Shown here: piece by piece, positions 9,494-16,991 of the stretch
Position numbering within the stretch: the first letter of the stretch is position 1
How the letters are laid out: each line of letters starts with the position of its first letter
NCBI RefSeq assembly: GCF_023716485.1
Contig: NZ_CP092418.1
Location: 62,001 to 126,000, forward strand
Length of the DNA stretch: 64,000 nucleotides
Direction: 5' to 3'
Source of the DNA: Microbulbifer variabilis
GTDB taxonomy: Bacteria > Pseudomonadota > Gammaproteobacteria > Pseudomonadales > Cellvibrionaceae
Position numbers and translations under genes: made by a program
Notes under the pieces: generated by a model
What the model was told of the DNA's origin: nothing
Seen by the model: the letters and a program-made list of their open reading frames with translations, nothing else
Database searches by the model: none

Positions 9494-10458
9494 GTAGACT
9501 GAAACTATTTAGCCTGGATGCCGGCGCCGATTTTGCTGGTCGTGTGGCTGCAGCCTTGGGTGAACCACTAGCTCGCCACGAAGAGCGATGCTTTGCCGAT
9601 GGTGAGCATAAAGTGCGTCCATTGGATGATGTCGAGGGGGCGGATGTCTTCCTGGTGCAATCCCTATACAGGGACCATTGCAGTAGTGTCGATGAAAAAC
9701 TGCTGCGTTGTTTGTTCTTCATTGGCGCCCTGCGCGATGCAGGGGCGGCACGCATTACCGCAGTAATGCCCTACCTTTGCTACGGACGCAAAGACCGGCG
9801 CACCAAATTACACGATCCACTACCGACTCGCTATCTGGCCAGCTTGTTTGAGGCCGTGGGGACTCAGGTGGTCGTGACTCTCGATGCCCATAACCTGGCT
9901 GCGTTCGAGAATGCTTTTCGCTGCCGCACCTTACATTTGCTGTCGGAATCGTTGTTACTGGAATTTGCGCTGAGTCAGCTGTTGGCGGAACCGCGCCCAC
10001 TGTCGGTATTATCGCCAGATGAGGGCGGTATAAAGCGTGCGGAGGCCTTGCGCGAGGCGCTGAGCGAGCGTCTGGGGCGCCCAGTAGGTTGCGCTTTCGT
10101 TGAGAAGTATCGCAGTGGAGAAAAAATCAGCGGGGGCACCTTGGTGGGTGAAGTACAGGGGGCGGTCGTGTTGGTTGTGGATGATCTTATCGCCAGTGGT
10201 GCAACGCTCTGCCGGGCGGTGGAAGCTGCCCATGGAGGCGGGGCGCAGCGTATCCTGGCACTGGCCAGCCACGGCCAATTTAGTGGCGATGCTTTCTCAA
10301 ACTTGTCACAACTACCCCTGGAGGCGGTGGCAGTGACCAACTCTTTACCCCAGTTAAATTTGCCACAGAGTTTCCATCTACTTGACTGCGCCCCATTGAT
10401 GGCGGAAGCGATTCGGCGCCTGCATGATTGTGGTCCGGTGAGTGAGCTTACACTTTAA
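9490..10458 (+). CDS. Ribose-phosphate pyrophosphokinase-like protein
   Basis: Related to PRPP synthetase, which makes phosphoribosyl pyrophosphate from ribose 5-phosphate and ATP. The 322-residue product has the N-terminal fold with HEERCFADGEHKVRP, the catalytic-loop region MPYLCYGRKDRRTK, VVTLDAHNLAAFENAF, and the phosphoribosyl-binding loop VLVVDDLIASGATL. It is clearly diverged from the housekeeping Prs (for example a shortened flexible loop and ALASHGQFSGDAF in the C-terminal part), so it is probably a second, specialised paralogue. It is translationally coupled to the upstream hydrolase. Another phosphoribosyltransferase activity is possible. Confidence 0.8.
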   Translation: MSRLKLFSLDAGADFAGRVAAALGEPLARHEERCFADGEHKVRPLDDVEGADVFLVQSLYRDHCSSVDEKLLRCLFFIGALRDAGAARITAVMPYLCYGRKDRRTKLHDPLPTRYLASLFEAVGTQVVVTLDAHNLAAFENAFRCRTLHLLSESLLLEFALSQLLAEPRPLSVLSPDEGGIKRAEALREALSERLGRPVGCAFVEKYRSGEKISGGTLVGEVQGAVVLVVDDLIASGATLCRAVEAAHGGGAQRILALASHGQFSGDAFSNLSQLPLEAVAVTNSLPQLNLPQSFHLLDCAPLMAEAIRRLHDCGPVSELTL

Positions 10459-10660
10459 TTTTTTCAGCAAATTAGTCTTATCGACAAAGTAACTCTCAGC
10501 TTCACACCTGTCTTACGCAATGTTGGCGCATAAATACTCCTTTGAAATCCGTTCCATCCCTATCACGCGTTATTTTTTCCGCCCCTGAGCCGCATTTACA
10601 TTTATTTACTTAAGCAATGGGAACAAACGGGGCAAATGTCCTATCGAATAAAACAGATCA

Positions 10661-10730
10661 TTGTTGCTCCCTAACCCCAAAGCGTTCAGCTTTTTAACCC
10701 CGGAATTCCCCAAACCCGGGGTTTTTTTTG
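10661..10730 (+). ncRNA. Candidate small RNA 3' end / terminator with C-run loop
   Basis: AACCCCGG (10696-10703) pairs perfectly with CCGGGGTT (10716-10723), followed by eight T. The loop is AATTCCCCAAAC. A second small hairpin (AAAGC 10679-10683 with GCTTT 10689-10693) lies just upstream, preceded by CTCCCTAACCCC. The stem-loop closely resembles the one after polA (CCCCGGAAyTCCCC...CCGGGG), suggesting duplication. It could be the terminator of the PRPP-synthetase-like gene, but it lies about 240 bases past its stop, which favours a separate transcript. Confidence 0.45.
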
Positions 10731-10941
10731 TCTGCGCGTAGGAGGATTTGTTTTCCGCCTCTCTGGACCTTTCTCATTAGCTGCTGATTTATTGGTGTCT
10801 TTGGAACCTATTTCCGGAAATTAGTGATTAAAGGGCATAGTATTCGCGCACCTCTGATCGTGGTGTTTACTGGCTGGGAAACGAATCTGAGCCAGCCTAA
10901 CCTTTCAATATGTAAGGTGTTTGCATATGTAGAGGAACCCT

Positions 10942-11034
10942 CAGACGTACCCGTCCCCCTGGGTGCGTCTGGCAAGTGCCCCACCCCAAGGGCACTGACC
11001 CCTAGCCGGCAGCCCCCATCTGCCGGCTTTTTTT
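10942..11034 (+). ncRNA. Candidate small RNA: three tandem hairpins with C-rich loops
   Basis: Three hairpins follow each other with short spacers. HP1 is an 11-bp stem (10942-10952 with 10961-10971, one G-U) and loop GTCCCCCT. HP2 is a perfect 7-bp stem (10975-10981 with 10990-10996) and loop CACCCCAA. HP3 is a perfect 9-bp stem (11004-11012 with 11020-11028), loop CCCCCAT, and a run of seven T, forming an intrinsic terminator. Identical loop chemistry in three stems is typical of RNAs that bind G-rich ribosome sites. A weaker hairpin (CTGGCT/AGCCAG, 10870-10895) may belong to the 5' part. The 93-codon frame covering this region has no protein-like features. Confidence 0.68.
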
Positions 11035-11103
11035 ATGCTTTGTTCTCAATACCTCCCCAAAAGTCTTTTCATTTGTTTCTTTCAGTCAAATGCACTTGCA
11101 AAT

Positions 11104-11122
11104 GATAATATTTCTCATTATC
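11104..11122. promoter_or_regulatory. Fur box
   Basis: GATAATATTTCTCATTATC matches 15 of 19 positions of the classical Fur consensus, including the whole outer hexamer on the left and the last seven bases. It lies 30 bases before the GTG of the next gene, where a promoter is expected. Iron-dependent repression of the two genes downstream is the direct inference. Confidence 0.75.
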
Positions 11123-11151
11123 TTTAATTTAAACCTAACAGGGGGGTTACC

Positions 11152-11610
11152 GTGAATTTACGTTACCTATGTGCTAACCACCGCCAGTGGCTGATTGAGA
11201 ATAACGATCGTGCGGAACAGGCGTGGTTGGATTGGATGGAGCGCGGCAGGATGCTGTGCGAAGAGGGAAATCATAGTGAGGCGATTCCCTATCTGGGTTG
11301 CGCGTTTGATGTGGCGGGAATGCTGCTCACAAGCGAGTGGCCCAGCTATGCCGTATCTGCAACACGTTTTAGTGAATGTGCCGCTCAATTAATGGCGGCT
11401 TACCGGAAGCAGGGAGATGAAAAACACCACTACTACCTCCTTGTTGGAGCCAGTTCTGTTCTCGCCCGCCAACTGGGAGATCGCGATAAACAGCGGCTTG
11501 CCGCTGACTGCATCAGCGCACTCTATACGGATGGGGACGACGAGCCGGCACCCTTACTTGCCGGGGGAAAGCTCGTATCCCATGGCGGGGCGAACCTGCA
11601 GTTGCACTAA
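11152..11610 (+). CDS. Fur-box-preceded small cytoplasmic protein, TPR-like helices
   Basis: 152 residues without signal peptide. I cannot assign a family with certainty. The N-terminal part (LRYLCANHRQWLIENNDRA, then AWLDWMERGRMLCEEGNHSE, then AIPYLGCAFDVAGMLL) has the spacing of tetratricopeptide-like helical pairs. It resembles in general character the small orfX protein of the Fur-controlled fagA-fumC-orfX-sodA operon of Pseudomonas, a recollection rather than an alignment. The start is GTG 11152 behind a G-rich ribosome site and a strong Fur box. Expression is expected under iron limitation. Confidence 0.72.
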   Translation: MNLRYLCANHRQWLIENNDRAEQAWLDWMERGRMLCEEGNHSEAIPYLGCAFDVAGMLLTSEWPSYAVSATRFSECAAQLMAAYRKQGDEKHHYYLLVGASSVLARQLGDRDKQRLAADCISALYTDGDDEPAPLLAGGKLVSHGGANLQLH

Positions 11611-11818
11611 AGGGGAGGCGGCAGCAGAGGTCGAAAAATCCTCGCATCTGCTCACCGTTGCTATTTGCGAGGATACCCTGGTGAATCTGTTAGCACAGCG
11701 TGCCCTTTGCGCAGAGGCGCTGCACTGTGCGACCCCCCAAGCGCGACGTCGTCTGCGCGAGTTGCTACTGCGTTCGCTGTTGCCCGGGGGAGAGAACATT
11801 TCGCCGGGCCGGAACTGA
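11582..11818 (+). CDS. Possible small protein in the iron-regulated unit
   Basis: A 79-codon frame starting at ATG 11582 and overlapping the preceding gene by 29 bases. The product ends in a helix-rich, protein-like stretch (LLTVAICEDTLVNLLAQRAL, then ARRRLRELLLRSLLPGG). The N-terminal half is doubtful. It could begin at a non-ATG codon after 11610, or be a chance frame. The G-rich segment GGGGGAAAG lies upstream of the ATG. If real, it shares the Fur-controlled transcript. Function unknown. Confidence 0.42.
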   Translation: MAGRTCSCTKGEAAAEVEKSSHLLTVAICEDTLVNLLAQRALCAEALHCATPQARRRLRELLLRSLLPGGENISPGRN

Positions 11819-11821
11819 CAG

Positions 11822-11855
11822 GGTGATCATGGAGCCCCCGACCTCCTTGATCATC
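11822..11855. terminator. Strong hairpin with C-run loop after the iron-regulated genes
   Basis: A 13-position stem (11822-11834 with 11843-11855, one T-T mismatch and one G-U) closes the 8-base loop CCCCCGAC. No T-run follows, so it is not a standard terminator. It may be a 3'-end stabiliser or an RNA-binding element, and its loop repeats the C-run theme of the hairpins upstream. Confidence 0.45.
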
Positions 11856-11950
11856 GCTTTGACTTGCAGATCGGTGGCTTTGGCTAGATGTTCACTGAGC
11901 AGAACCGCGTGCCAAGGCGTAACTGGATCCCGTCTCCCCCAGAGTTTGCT

Positions 11951-12619
11951 TTAGCTTTCAGTCTCGGTTGGCACTTCAGCATCGGTCTGGGGCGCCAGCC
12001 AGGTGTTTAGCTTGCGCTCCAGCTTGTCGAGGCCGGTTTTTTTCAGTGAAGAAAAGGTCTGTAGAGTTACGCCGCGACTCAACCCCTGCTCCTTGAGGGA
12101 TTTCTCCACGGCGAATAGGGCGTTGTTGGCCGGGCCATTTTTCATTTTATCGGCCTTGGTAAGCAGGATATGCACGGGCAGTCCGGCCTCTACCGCCCAG
12201 GTGAGCATATGCAGATCGAACTCCTTGAGAGGCTGGCGTATGTCCATTAATAACACCAGGCCGCGCAGGCAGGTGCGCTGCTCCAGATACTCGGCCAGAT
12301 GGCGCTGCCACTCGTCTTTCATAGCACGGGCTACCTTTGCGTAGCCATAGCCTGGCAAGTCTACTAGGCGCTGGTCTTCTGACAGGCTGAAAAAGTTGAT
12401 CAGCTGGGTGCGCCCGGGGGTTTTAGAGGTGCGCGCCAGCTTGTTGTTGCTGGTCAGGGCATTGATGGCGCTGGACTTGCCCGCATTGGAGCGGCCGGCA
12501 AAGGCCACCTCGGCGCCAATGTCTTCAGGACACTGTGCCAGAGTAGGGGCGCTGGTGAGAAATCGTATGGAACGATAGTTCAGTTTCTGTGGTTGGGCTT
12601 CAAATTTGTTAATTGGCAT
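11951..12619 (-). CDS. engB: Ribosome-biogenesis GTPase EngB/YihA
   Basis: Essential circularly permuted-family-related GTPase acting in 50S subunit assembly in the cytoplasm. The 222-residue product has the P-loop GRSNAGKSS (about 43-51), the switch region [14 protein letters not shown], the G3 motif DLPGYGYAK and the G4 motif LTKADK. The length matches the family. It is convergent with the iron-regulated genes and divergent from cytochrome c4. The polA - engB - cytochrome c4 - dsbA neighbourhood is the one known from pseudomonads. Confidence 0.96.
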   Translation of the reverse strand: MPINKFEAQPQKLNYRSIRFLTSAPTLAQCPEDIGAEVAFAGRSNAGKSSAINALTSNNKLARTSKTPGRTQLINFFSLSEDQRLVDLPGYGYAKVARAMKDEWQRHLAEYLEQRTCLRGLVLLMDIRQPLKEFDLHMLTWAVEAGLPVHILLTKADKMKNGPANNALFAVEKSLKEQGLSRGVTLQTFSSLKKTGLDKLERKLNTWLAPQTDAEVPTETES

Positions 12620-12743
12620 CGTTTAAGTCTGCTGATTCAGTACACTCGCTTGGCGCGCAAGTATATAATGCCGCGGTTTTCGCGTCGCAGGACTATCGGG
12701 GGCGACACGAAACGCCATATTTCAGCGCGCAACGGGACGACGT

Positions 12744-13418
12744 ATGAACAGCATTATCAAGAACACTGCTCTGGCACTCGGTTTGGTTTTCGGCTTGGGG
12801 GCCGTACCTTTTGCAATGGCTTCTGGCGATGCTGCTGCGGGCAAGGCTAAGGCCGCCCAGTGCGCCGCCTGTCACGGTGCTGATGGCAACAGCCTGTCAC
12901 CGGCTTTCCCAAAAATCGCTGGCCTCGGTGAAAAATACCTGTACAAGCAGCTTCAGGACATCAAAGGTACTCCTGATGGTGAGAAGGCCCGCGACATACC
13001 GCAGATGATCGGTCAGTTGGATAACTTTAACGACCAAGACCTGCAGGATATCGCCGCCTACTTCGCCTCCCAGCCAATGCAGCTGACTGGCTCCACAGCC
13101 TTCCCGGTGATGCTTAATAGCGGTGACAGTGTCGATAGCCTAATCCTTGGCCGCAAGCTGTTCCGCGCAGGCAATAAAGAAACTGGCGTACCGGCTTGCA
13201 TGGGCTGTCACTCTCCCACCGGTCAGGGCAATGCGCCAGCGGGTTATCCGCGTCTGTCCGGTCAGTATCCGGAGTATATTGAAGCGCAGCTGAAAGCCTT
13301 CCGTGCGGGTACTCGTGCCAATGATGGTGAGATTCGCACCATGCGCACCGTTGCCAAGCAGCTCTCCGATGCAGAGATCAAGGCGGTTGCCAACTATATC
13401 GCTGGTCTGACCGACTAA
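12744..13418 (+). CDS. Dihaem cytochrome c4
   Basis: Periplasmic electron carrier feeding terminal oxidases. It has a signal peptide ending FAMASG, followed by two homologous c-type domains with haem-binding motifs CAACH (about residue 41) and CMGCH (about 149), with distal methionine candidates in IPQMIGQL and IRTMRTVAKQ. The 224-residue length fits c4. A TATAAT-like -10 element lies at about 12664-12669. It has its own intrinsic terminator at 13441 and is followed by dsbA, as in Pseudomonas. Confidence 0.95.
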   Translation: MNSIIKNTALALGLVFGLGAVPFAMASGDAAAGKAKAAQCAACHGADGNSLSPAFPKIAGLGEKYLYKQLQDIKGTPDGEKARDIPQMIGQLDNFNDQDLQDIAAYFASQPMQLTGSTAFPVMLNSGDSVDSLILGRKLFRAGNKETGVPACMGCHSPTGQGNAPAGYPRLSGQYPEYIEAQLKAFRAGTRANDGEIRTMRTVAKQLSDAEIKAVANYIAGLTD

Positions 13419-13440
13419 AAGGGTTAGCCACAGTAACGAG

Positions 13441-13466
13441 AGGCCGGTCACACACCGGCCTTTTTT
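13441..13466 (+). terminator. Intrinsic terminator after cytochrome c4
   Basis: AGGCCGGT (13441-13448) pairs perfectly with ACCGGCCT (13454-13461), and a T-run follows to 13466. Confidence 0.9.
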
Positions 13467-13647
13467 GTGCCCGACGCTCGCTCAAGTGAGCGGGAATTGG
13501 GTAAAGTATTGCCACTTTTGCGACCTTTCCTTGCGCCTGGCGCTGGGAACTTAAATAATCTGCGCTGTCTATTGTGTCCTCAGTGGCCCGACAGTATGCC
13601 GCCAAATCAGGCGCTCGAACCACGAATGTACAAGCTGGAGAAGACTT

Positions 13648-14334
13648 ATGAGAGCAGTTCTCGCCCCTATAACGATGGTTTTGGCTGTGTTGTTCAGCCT
13701 AGTCGCCTGCGCCCAAGAAGGCGGTGAATTCAAGGCGGGCCAACACTACCAAGTGCTGCCACAGGCGGTAGCGCAAAAAAACGCCAATAAAATCGAAGTG
13801 ACCGAGATGTTCTGGTATGGCTGCGCTCACTGCTTTCATTTCGAACCGACCCTGGAGCGCTGGAAAGAAAAAATGCCCAGTGATGTCTCCTTGGTGAAGC
13901 TGCCGGCTATTTGGCAGCCAGTGATGGATGTTCACGCCCGCTTGTTCTACGTGGCTGATGCCATGGGTGTTCTGGAAAAAATGCACACTCCGCTGTTCAA
14001 TACCATTTACAACCAGCGCCAAATGCTGGCGATTCGTGAAGGTCGCAACTTTAAGCCCGACCTGGCTGCTATTGAAGCCTTATTTAACAAGCATGGCGCC
14101 GATGGTGCTAAAGCGGCCAAGCTGATGAACTCCTTCGCCATTAACAGCAAGGTCAAGCAGGGTGTTGCCAATCAGCGCGCCTATAAAATGACTGGTACAC
14201 CTGAAGTGGTTGTGGCTGGTAAGTACCGTATCAGCTCCTCTCTGCCGGGTTACAAGGGCAAAAGCAATGGTCAGGAATTGATGCTGCAGGTAGCGGATTA
14301 CTTGATCGCCAAGGAGCGCGCCGATCGAGGCTAA
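13648..14334 (+). CDS. dsbA: Thiol:disulfide interchange protein DsbA, CAHC active site
   Basis: Periplasmic oxidase that introduces disulfides into exported proteins. The 228-residue product shows the thioredoxin-fold start EVTEMFWYGCAHCFHFEP (active site at about residues 59-62) and the cis-proline loop MTGTPEVVVAGKYRI. The usual DsbA dipeptide is Pro-His (CPHC). Here it is Ala-His, which should change redox potential. The signal region ends LFSLVACAQEGG, a good lipobox, so the protein may be lipid-anchored. Alternatively the cysteine is just part of a normal signal peptide. Many disulfide-prone exported proteins are encoded nearby (ecotin, the paralogue pair). Confidence 0.93.
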   Translation: MRAVLAPITMVLAVLFSLVACAQEGGEFKAGQHYQVLPQAVAQKNANKIEVTEMFWYGCAHCFHFEPTLERWKEKMPSDVSLVKLPAIWQPVMDVHARLFYVADAMGVLEKMHTPLFNTIYNQRQMLAIREGRNFKPDLAAIEALFNKHGADGAKAAKLMNSFAINSKVKQGVANQRAYKMTGTPEVVVAGKYRISSSLPGYKGKSNGQELMLQVADYLIAKERADRG

Positions 14335-14351
14335 TAGCCCACCTGAAAACA

Positions 14352-14377
14352 AACCCCGCCCAGTGCGGGGTTTTTTG
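14352..14377 (+). terminator. Intrinsic terminator after dsbA
   Basis: AACCCCGC (14352-14359) pairs with GCGGGGTT (14365-14372), followed by more T. Confidence 0.88.
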
Positions 14378-14446
14378 TATCTAGGCGTTTGCCACAATTA
14401 ACGACTACCACCCCTTTCGTTATCTGCCAGTAACAGGAAGTCATTT

Positions 14447-15640
14447 TTGCGAAATTCATGGACTTTACTACTCTTGCTGGCCCTCTCAGTTCAATCTCTT
14501 TGGGCGCAGCAGGTCGCGGAAAATGACAAGCTTGCAGCGCGCGCGAGCAACCTGCTTTCCTATATCGCTGTGGGTTACGGGGATGCCATCGATAAAGGCC
14601 AAATTATCGATACAGGTCTCTATCAACTCCAGCAAGACCATGCTGCCGAGGCGCTGGATCTGGTGCGGAAGTTGCCAGATAAACCGGGCCGTTCAGCCCT
14701 GGAAAACAGCATGGCAGGGTTACAGGCGGCTTTGAGCCGACGCGAGGATGCTGAAAAAGTGCGAAGGCGCGCCAATGAGATAGCCGACCGATTGGCGGCT
14801 CTCTATCAAATGCAGCGTTCACCAGCCCACTCACTGCCTTCAGCCAGCTTGGCTGCTCCCCTTTTCCAACAGCGCTGCGCCAGCTGCCACGGTAGATGGG
14901 GCCAGGGTGATGGAGCCCTGCCCGATCTGCGCGATGCTAGGCGGATGGCGAGTTTCAGTCTTTATGACCTCTACAATACTCTCGACCCTAACGTGGATAG
15001 CGTGCATAGCGAGCGGGTTGATGGCGACTTAAATAGTCGCCAGCGCTGGGCTCTCGCGGTGACGGTGGCCGCTTTTGCCGTAAAAAATCAGCTGCCACCC
15101 TCCGCCGATCTTGCCGAGCGCTATCCAGCACTGATCAGTCTGCCGGGTATGGCGGTAACCCGACCGATTGAGTTGCCCACTGATGCCAGGAGTGCCTTAT
15201 TGTGGTGGCGGGGCCACCCGCACCTGATCCGCTCCCTCGAACACCCCCTTACTCGCGCAGAGGGGTTACTAAGCCTGGCGGAAACCGCTTATCGAGGCGG
15301 TGACAATGCCGGTGCTTATCACAAATTGATGCTCGCCTATCGAGAGGGCTATAAGCCGTTACAGCAATCCATTGAAATGAGCGACCGGGTTTTGTACAGC
15401 AAGTTACAAGCCCAATGGCAAACATTGCGCCGAGAAGTGCTCTCAAACGCGCCCAATACTGATGTGATCGCTTCAATTCAAAATTTAGGCACCTTGCTGG
15501 GAAGAGCCAGAGCACGCCTGGAACCAATGCCGGGGGGACACATCAGCTATTTATGGGCGGCATTGCTCTTTGCATTGGCACTAGCACTGGGGGTGTCACT
15601 TTGGTGGGGACTGCGCTGGAGAAAGCGGTCTAGACTTTAA
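14447..15640 (+). CDS. Membrane-anchored cytochrome c resembling the N-terminal half of FTR1-type iron permease fusions
   Basis: Exported protein of 397 residues: signal peptide (to about residue 20), a helical domain (LLSYIAVGYGDAIDKGQIID, about 37-56), a class I haem site CASCHGRWGQGDG (about 144) and a C-terminal membrane helix (about 370-390) followed by a basic tail. The helical-domain-plus-haem order matches the periplasmic half of cytochrome c/FTR1 iron permease fusions, but no permease domain with REGxE motifs is present. The start is TTG 14447, set by the AGGAAG ribosome site at 14434. It may oxidise iron for another permease or be an orphan electron carrier. Confidence 0.72.
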   Translation: MRNSWTLLLLLALSVQSLWAQQVAENDKLAARASNLLSYIAVGYGDAIDKGQIIDTGLYQLQQDHAAEALDLVRKLPDKPGRSALENSMAGLQAALSRREDAEKVRRRANEIADRLAALYQMQRSPAHSLPSASLAAPLFQQRCASCHGRWGQGDGALPDLRDARRMASFSLYDLYNTLDPNVDSVHSERVDGDLNSRQRWALAVTVAAFAVKNQLPPSADLAERYPALISLPGMAVTRPIELPTDARSALLWWRGHPHLIRSLEHPLTRAEGLLSLAETAYRGGDNAGAYHKLMLAYREGYKPLQQSIEMSDRVLYSKLQAQWQTLRREVLSNAPNTDVIASIQNLGTLLGRARARLEPMPGGHISYLWAALLFALALALGVSLWWGLRWRKRSRL

Positions 15641-15685
15641 AGGGTTTGTGCGCCAAATCAGCTGATCAGCCGTGAGGAAGTCGCC

Positions 15686-16150
15686 GTGGCAAGATCCTTA
15701 TTCTCCGCTCTTATTCTCTGTTGTGTGGTGCCGCTTCAGGCGGCCGAACCGCTAGATGCCTTTCCTGCAGAAGTTGAGGGTAAGCGGCGCCATGTTATTG
15801 AGTTGCCCAAGGTGGTCGATGAGAGCCGCTTTATGGTTGAGTTAGTGCCAGGCAAGAATGCATTGGCCGATTGCAACCTGCGCAGTTATAGCGCGCCCTT
15901 ACAGCGCCAGGTTCTACCGGGTTGGGGTTACCCCTATTATGTGCTGGCAGAACTAAAGCCCTCCAAAGGTACCAGTAAAGTTTGCGGGTCCGATTCCGAA
16001 TCGCGCCGTTTTATCCGCGTGCGCGGTAACGGCCTGATACTGCCTTATTCAAGTAGCCAGCCCCTGGTGGTGTATTTGCCGGAGGGCGTCCAATTGAAAT
16101 ACCGTGTGTGGCGTGCGGATAAAAACTTGTCTGATGCTCACTCAAAATAA
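15686..16150 (+). CDS. eco: Ecotin, periplasmic serine-protease inhibitor
   Basis: Broad-range inhibitor of trypsin-fold proteases, acting as a dimer in the periplasm. The 154-residue product has a signal peptide ending LQAAEP and then aligns along its length with E. coli ecotin: MVELVPGKNALADCNLR, LPGWGYPYYVLAEL, VVYLPEGVQLKYRVWRA. Both cysteines of the family disulfide are present (DCN and KVCG). The reactive-site loop reads KGTSKVC, lacking the E. coli methionine pair, so P1 preference should differ (Ser or Lys by alignment). The start is GTG 15686 after GAGGAAG. Confidence 0.93.
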   Translation: MARSLFSALILCCVVPLQAAEPLDAFPAEVEGKRRHVIELPKVVDESRFMVELVPGKNALADCNLRSYSAPLQRQVLPGWGYPYYVLAELKPSKGTSKVCGSDSESRRFIRVRGNGLILPYSSSQPLVVYLPEGVQLKYRVWRADKNLSDAHSK

Positions 16151-16277
16151 TGATTGCTCGTAGCCCTATCTAACAGCCTTTCTAATTCCACTCCCCCATA
16201 GTGGCGCCTCAATAAATATTTTTAATGCTTCTAATGCCACTGTGGGATTTAGCGTCTAGCCTTACTAAGCAAGGGAT

Positions 16278-16420
16278 GTGAAAAATAGCGCCTGTGCGAT
16301 TTTTCACGCCGGTTTTTTTGGCCTGTGGCCGTAACCGGCCAGGAAAATTGGCGGTGACGCCAGCCGCCGTTTACAGCAACCCCTTTCCGCGGTTCTTACC
16401 GTGGAGCACTTACGGTAGAG
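16278..16420 (+). other. Hairpin-rich leader upstream of the first paralogue gene
   Basis: GTGAAAAAT (16278-16286) is repeated inverted as ATTTTTCAC (16299-16307), followed by a T-run at about 16313-16319 and several overlapping G+C-rich dyads (GGCCTGTGGCC, and GGCGG with CCGCC). TACCGT and ACGGTA close a loop containing GGAG shortly before ATG 16427. The first hairpin may terminate ecotin. The rest looks like a structured leader, and the GGA loop could be a CsrA/RsmA target. Confidence 0.4.
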
Positions 16421-16426
16421 CAGCGC

Positions 16427-16912
16427 ATGAAGTACTTGCGTAATCCCCCTTCGAATTTTGTGTTTGTCTCCATACGACAGAGTTGTGCCATTGCCTTAAT
16501 GCTGTTCCTGCTATTGCCCTCAATGGCAACGGCGGAATCAGCTCAACAAAGGTGGGCGGGCAACTGGTTGGTAGTGAGTGAAGGTGACGACCAACTGGTT
16601 TGGCAACTCAATGCCGATGGCTCCGGTTATGCCTATGGCTTTAACTCCGGTGGCAGATTGACCCATGGTTTTGCCATTAACTGGCAACTGGATGGTGATC
16701 GTGTACGGGTCCGCACCGGTGCTTCCGTTAGCTGTAAGGGCGGTGTGGTCTCGGTGGCGTTTCGTGGTTGGAGCCGCTCCACTCTTTTATTTGCCGTAAT
16801 AGACGGGCGGCACTGGCTGCAGGCTGGCGGTGGATTACTGAGTTTCCAGCGCCGATTGAGTGACTGGAGTACACCTAAAGCGGGTAGTAACTGCCCCAAC
16901 ATTGCCAGCTGA
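16427..16912 (+). CDS. Exported protein of an unrecognised family (tandem paralogue 1)
   Basis: 161 residues with a signal peptide (hydrophobic 17-34, cleavage near TATAES). The mature part is a small, mostly beta domain. Its pattern RWAGNWLVV (42-50), VWQLNADGSGYAYGF (58-72), TGASVSCKGG (97-106) and a C-terminal GSNCP recurs in the next gene, so the two are paralogues. Two conserved cysteines probably form a disulfide. The W-x-G-x-W opening resembles lipocalin-like folds but I do not recognise the family. No good ribosome site is visible and the leader is highly structured. Confidence 0.75.
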   Translation: MKYLRNPPSNFVFVSIRQSCAIALMLFLLLPSMATAESAQQRWAGNWLVVSEGDDQLVWQLNADGSGYAYGFNSGGRLTHGFAINWQLDGDRVRVRTGASVSCKGGVVSVAFRGWSRSTLLFAVIDGRHWLQAGGGLLSFQRRLSDWSTPKAGSNCPNIAS

Positions 16913-16991
16913 TTTTTGGGTCCGAGTAAGAAACAAAAACAGGAATTTTCCACTCAGGGAGGGGAGCGCCGAACATTGGAGTAGAGCTGTG

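Noticed and set aside
10824..11105. A 93-codon plus-strand frame
   Set aside because: It runs straight through three perfect hairpins and a terminator, has low-complexity proline/serine content and no ribosome site.
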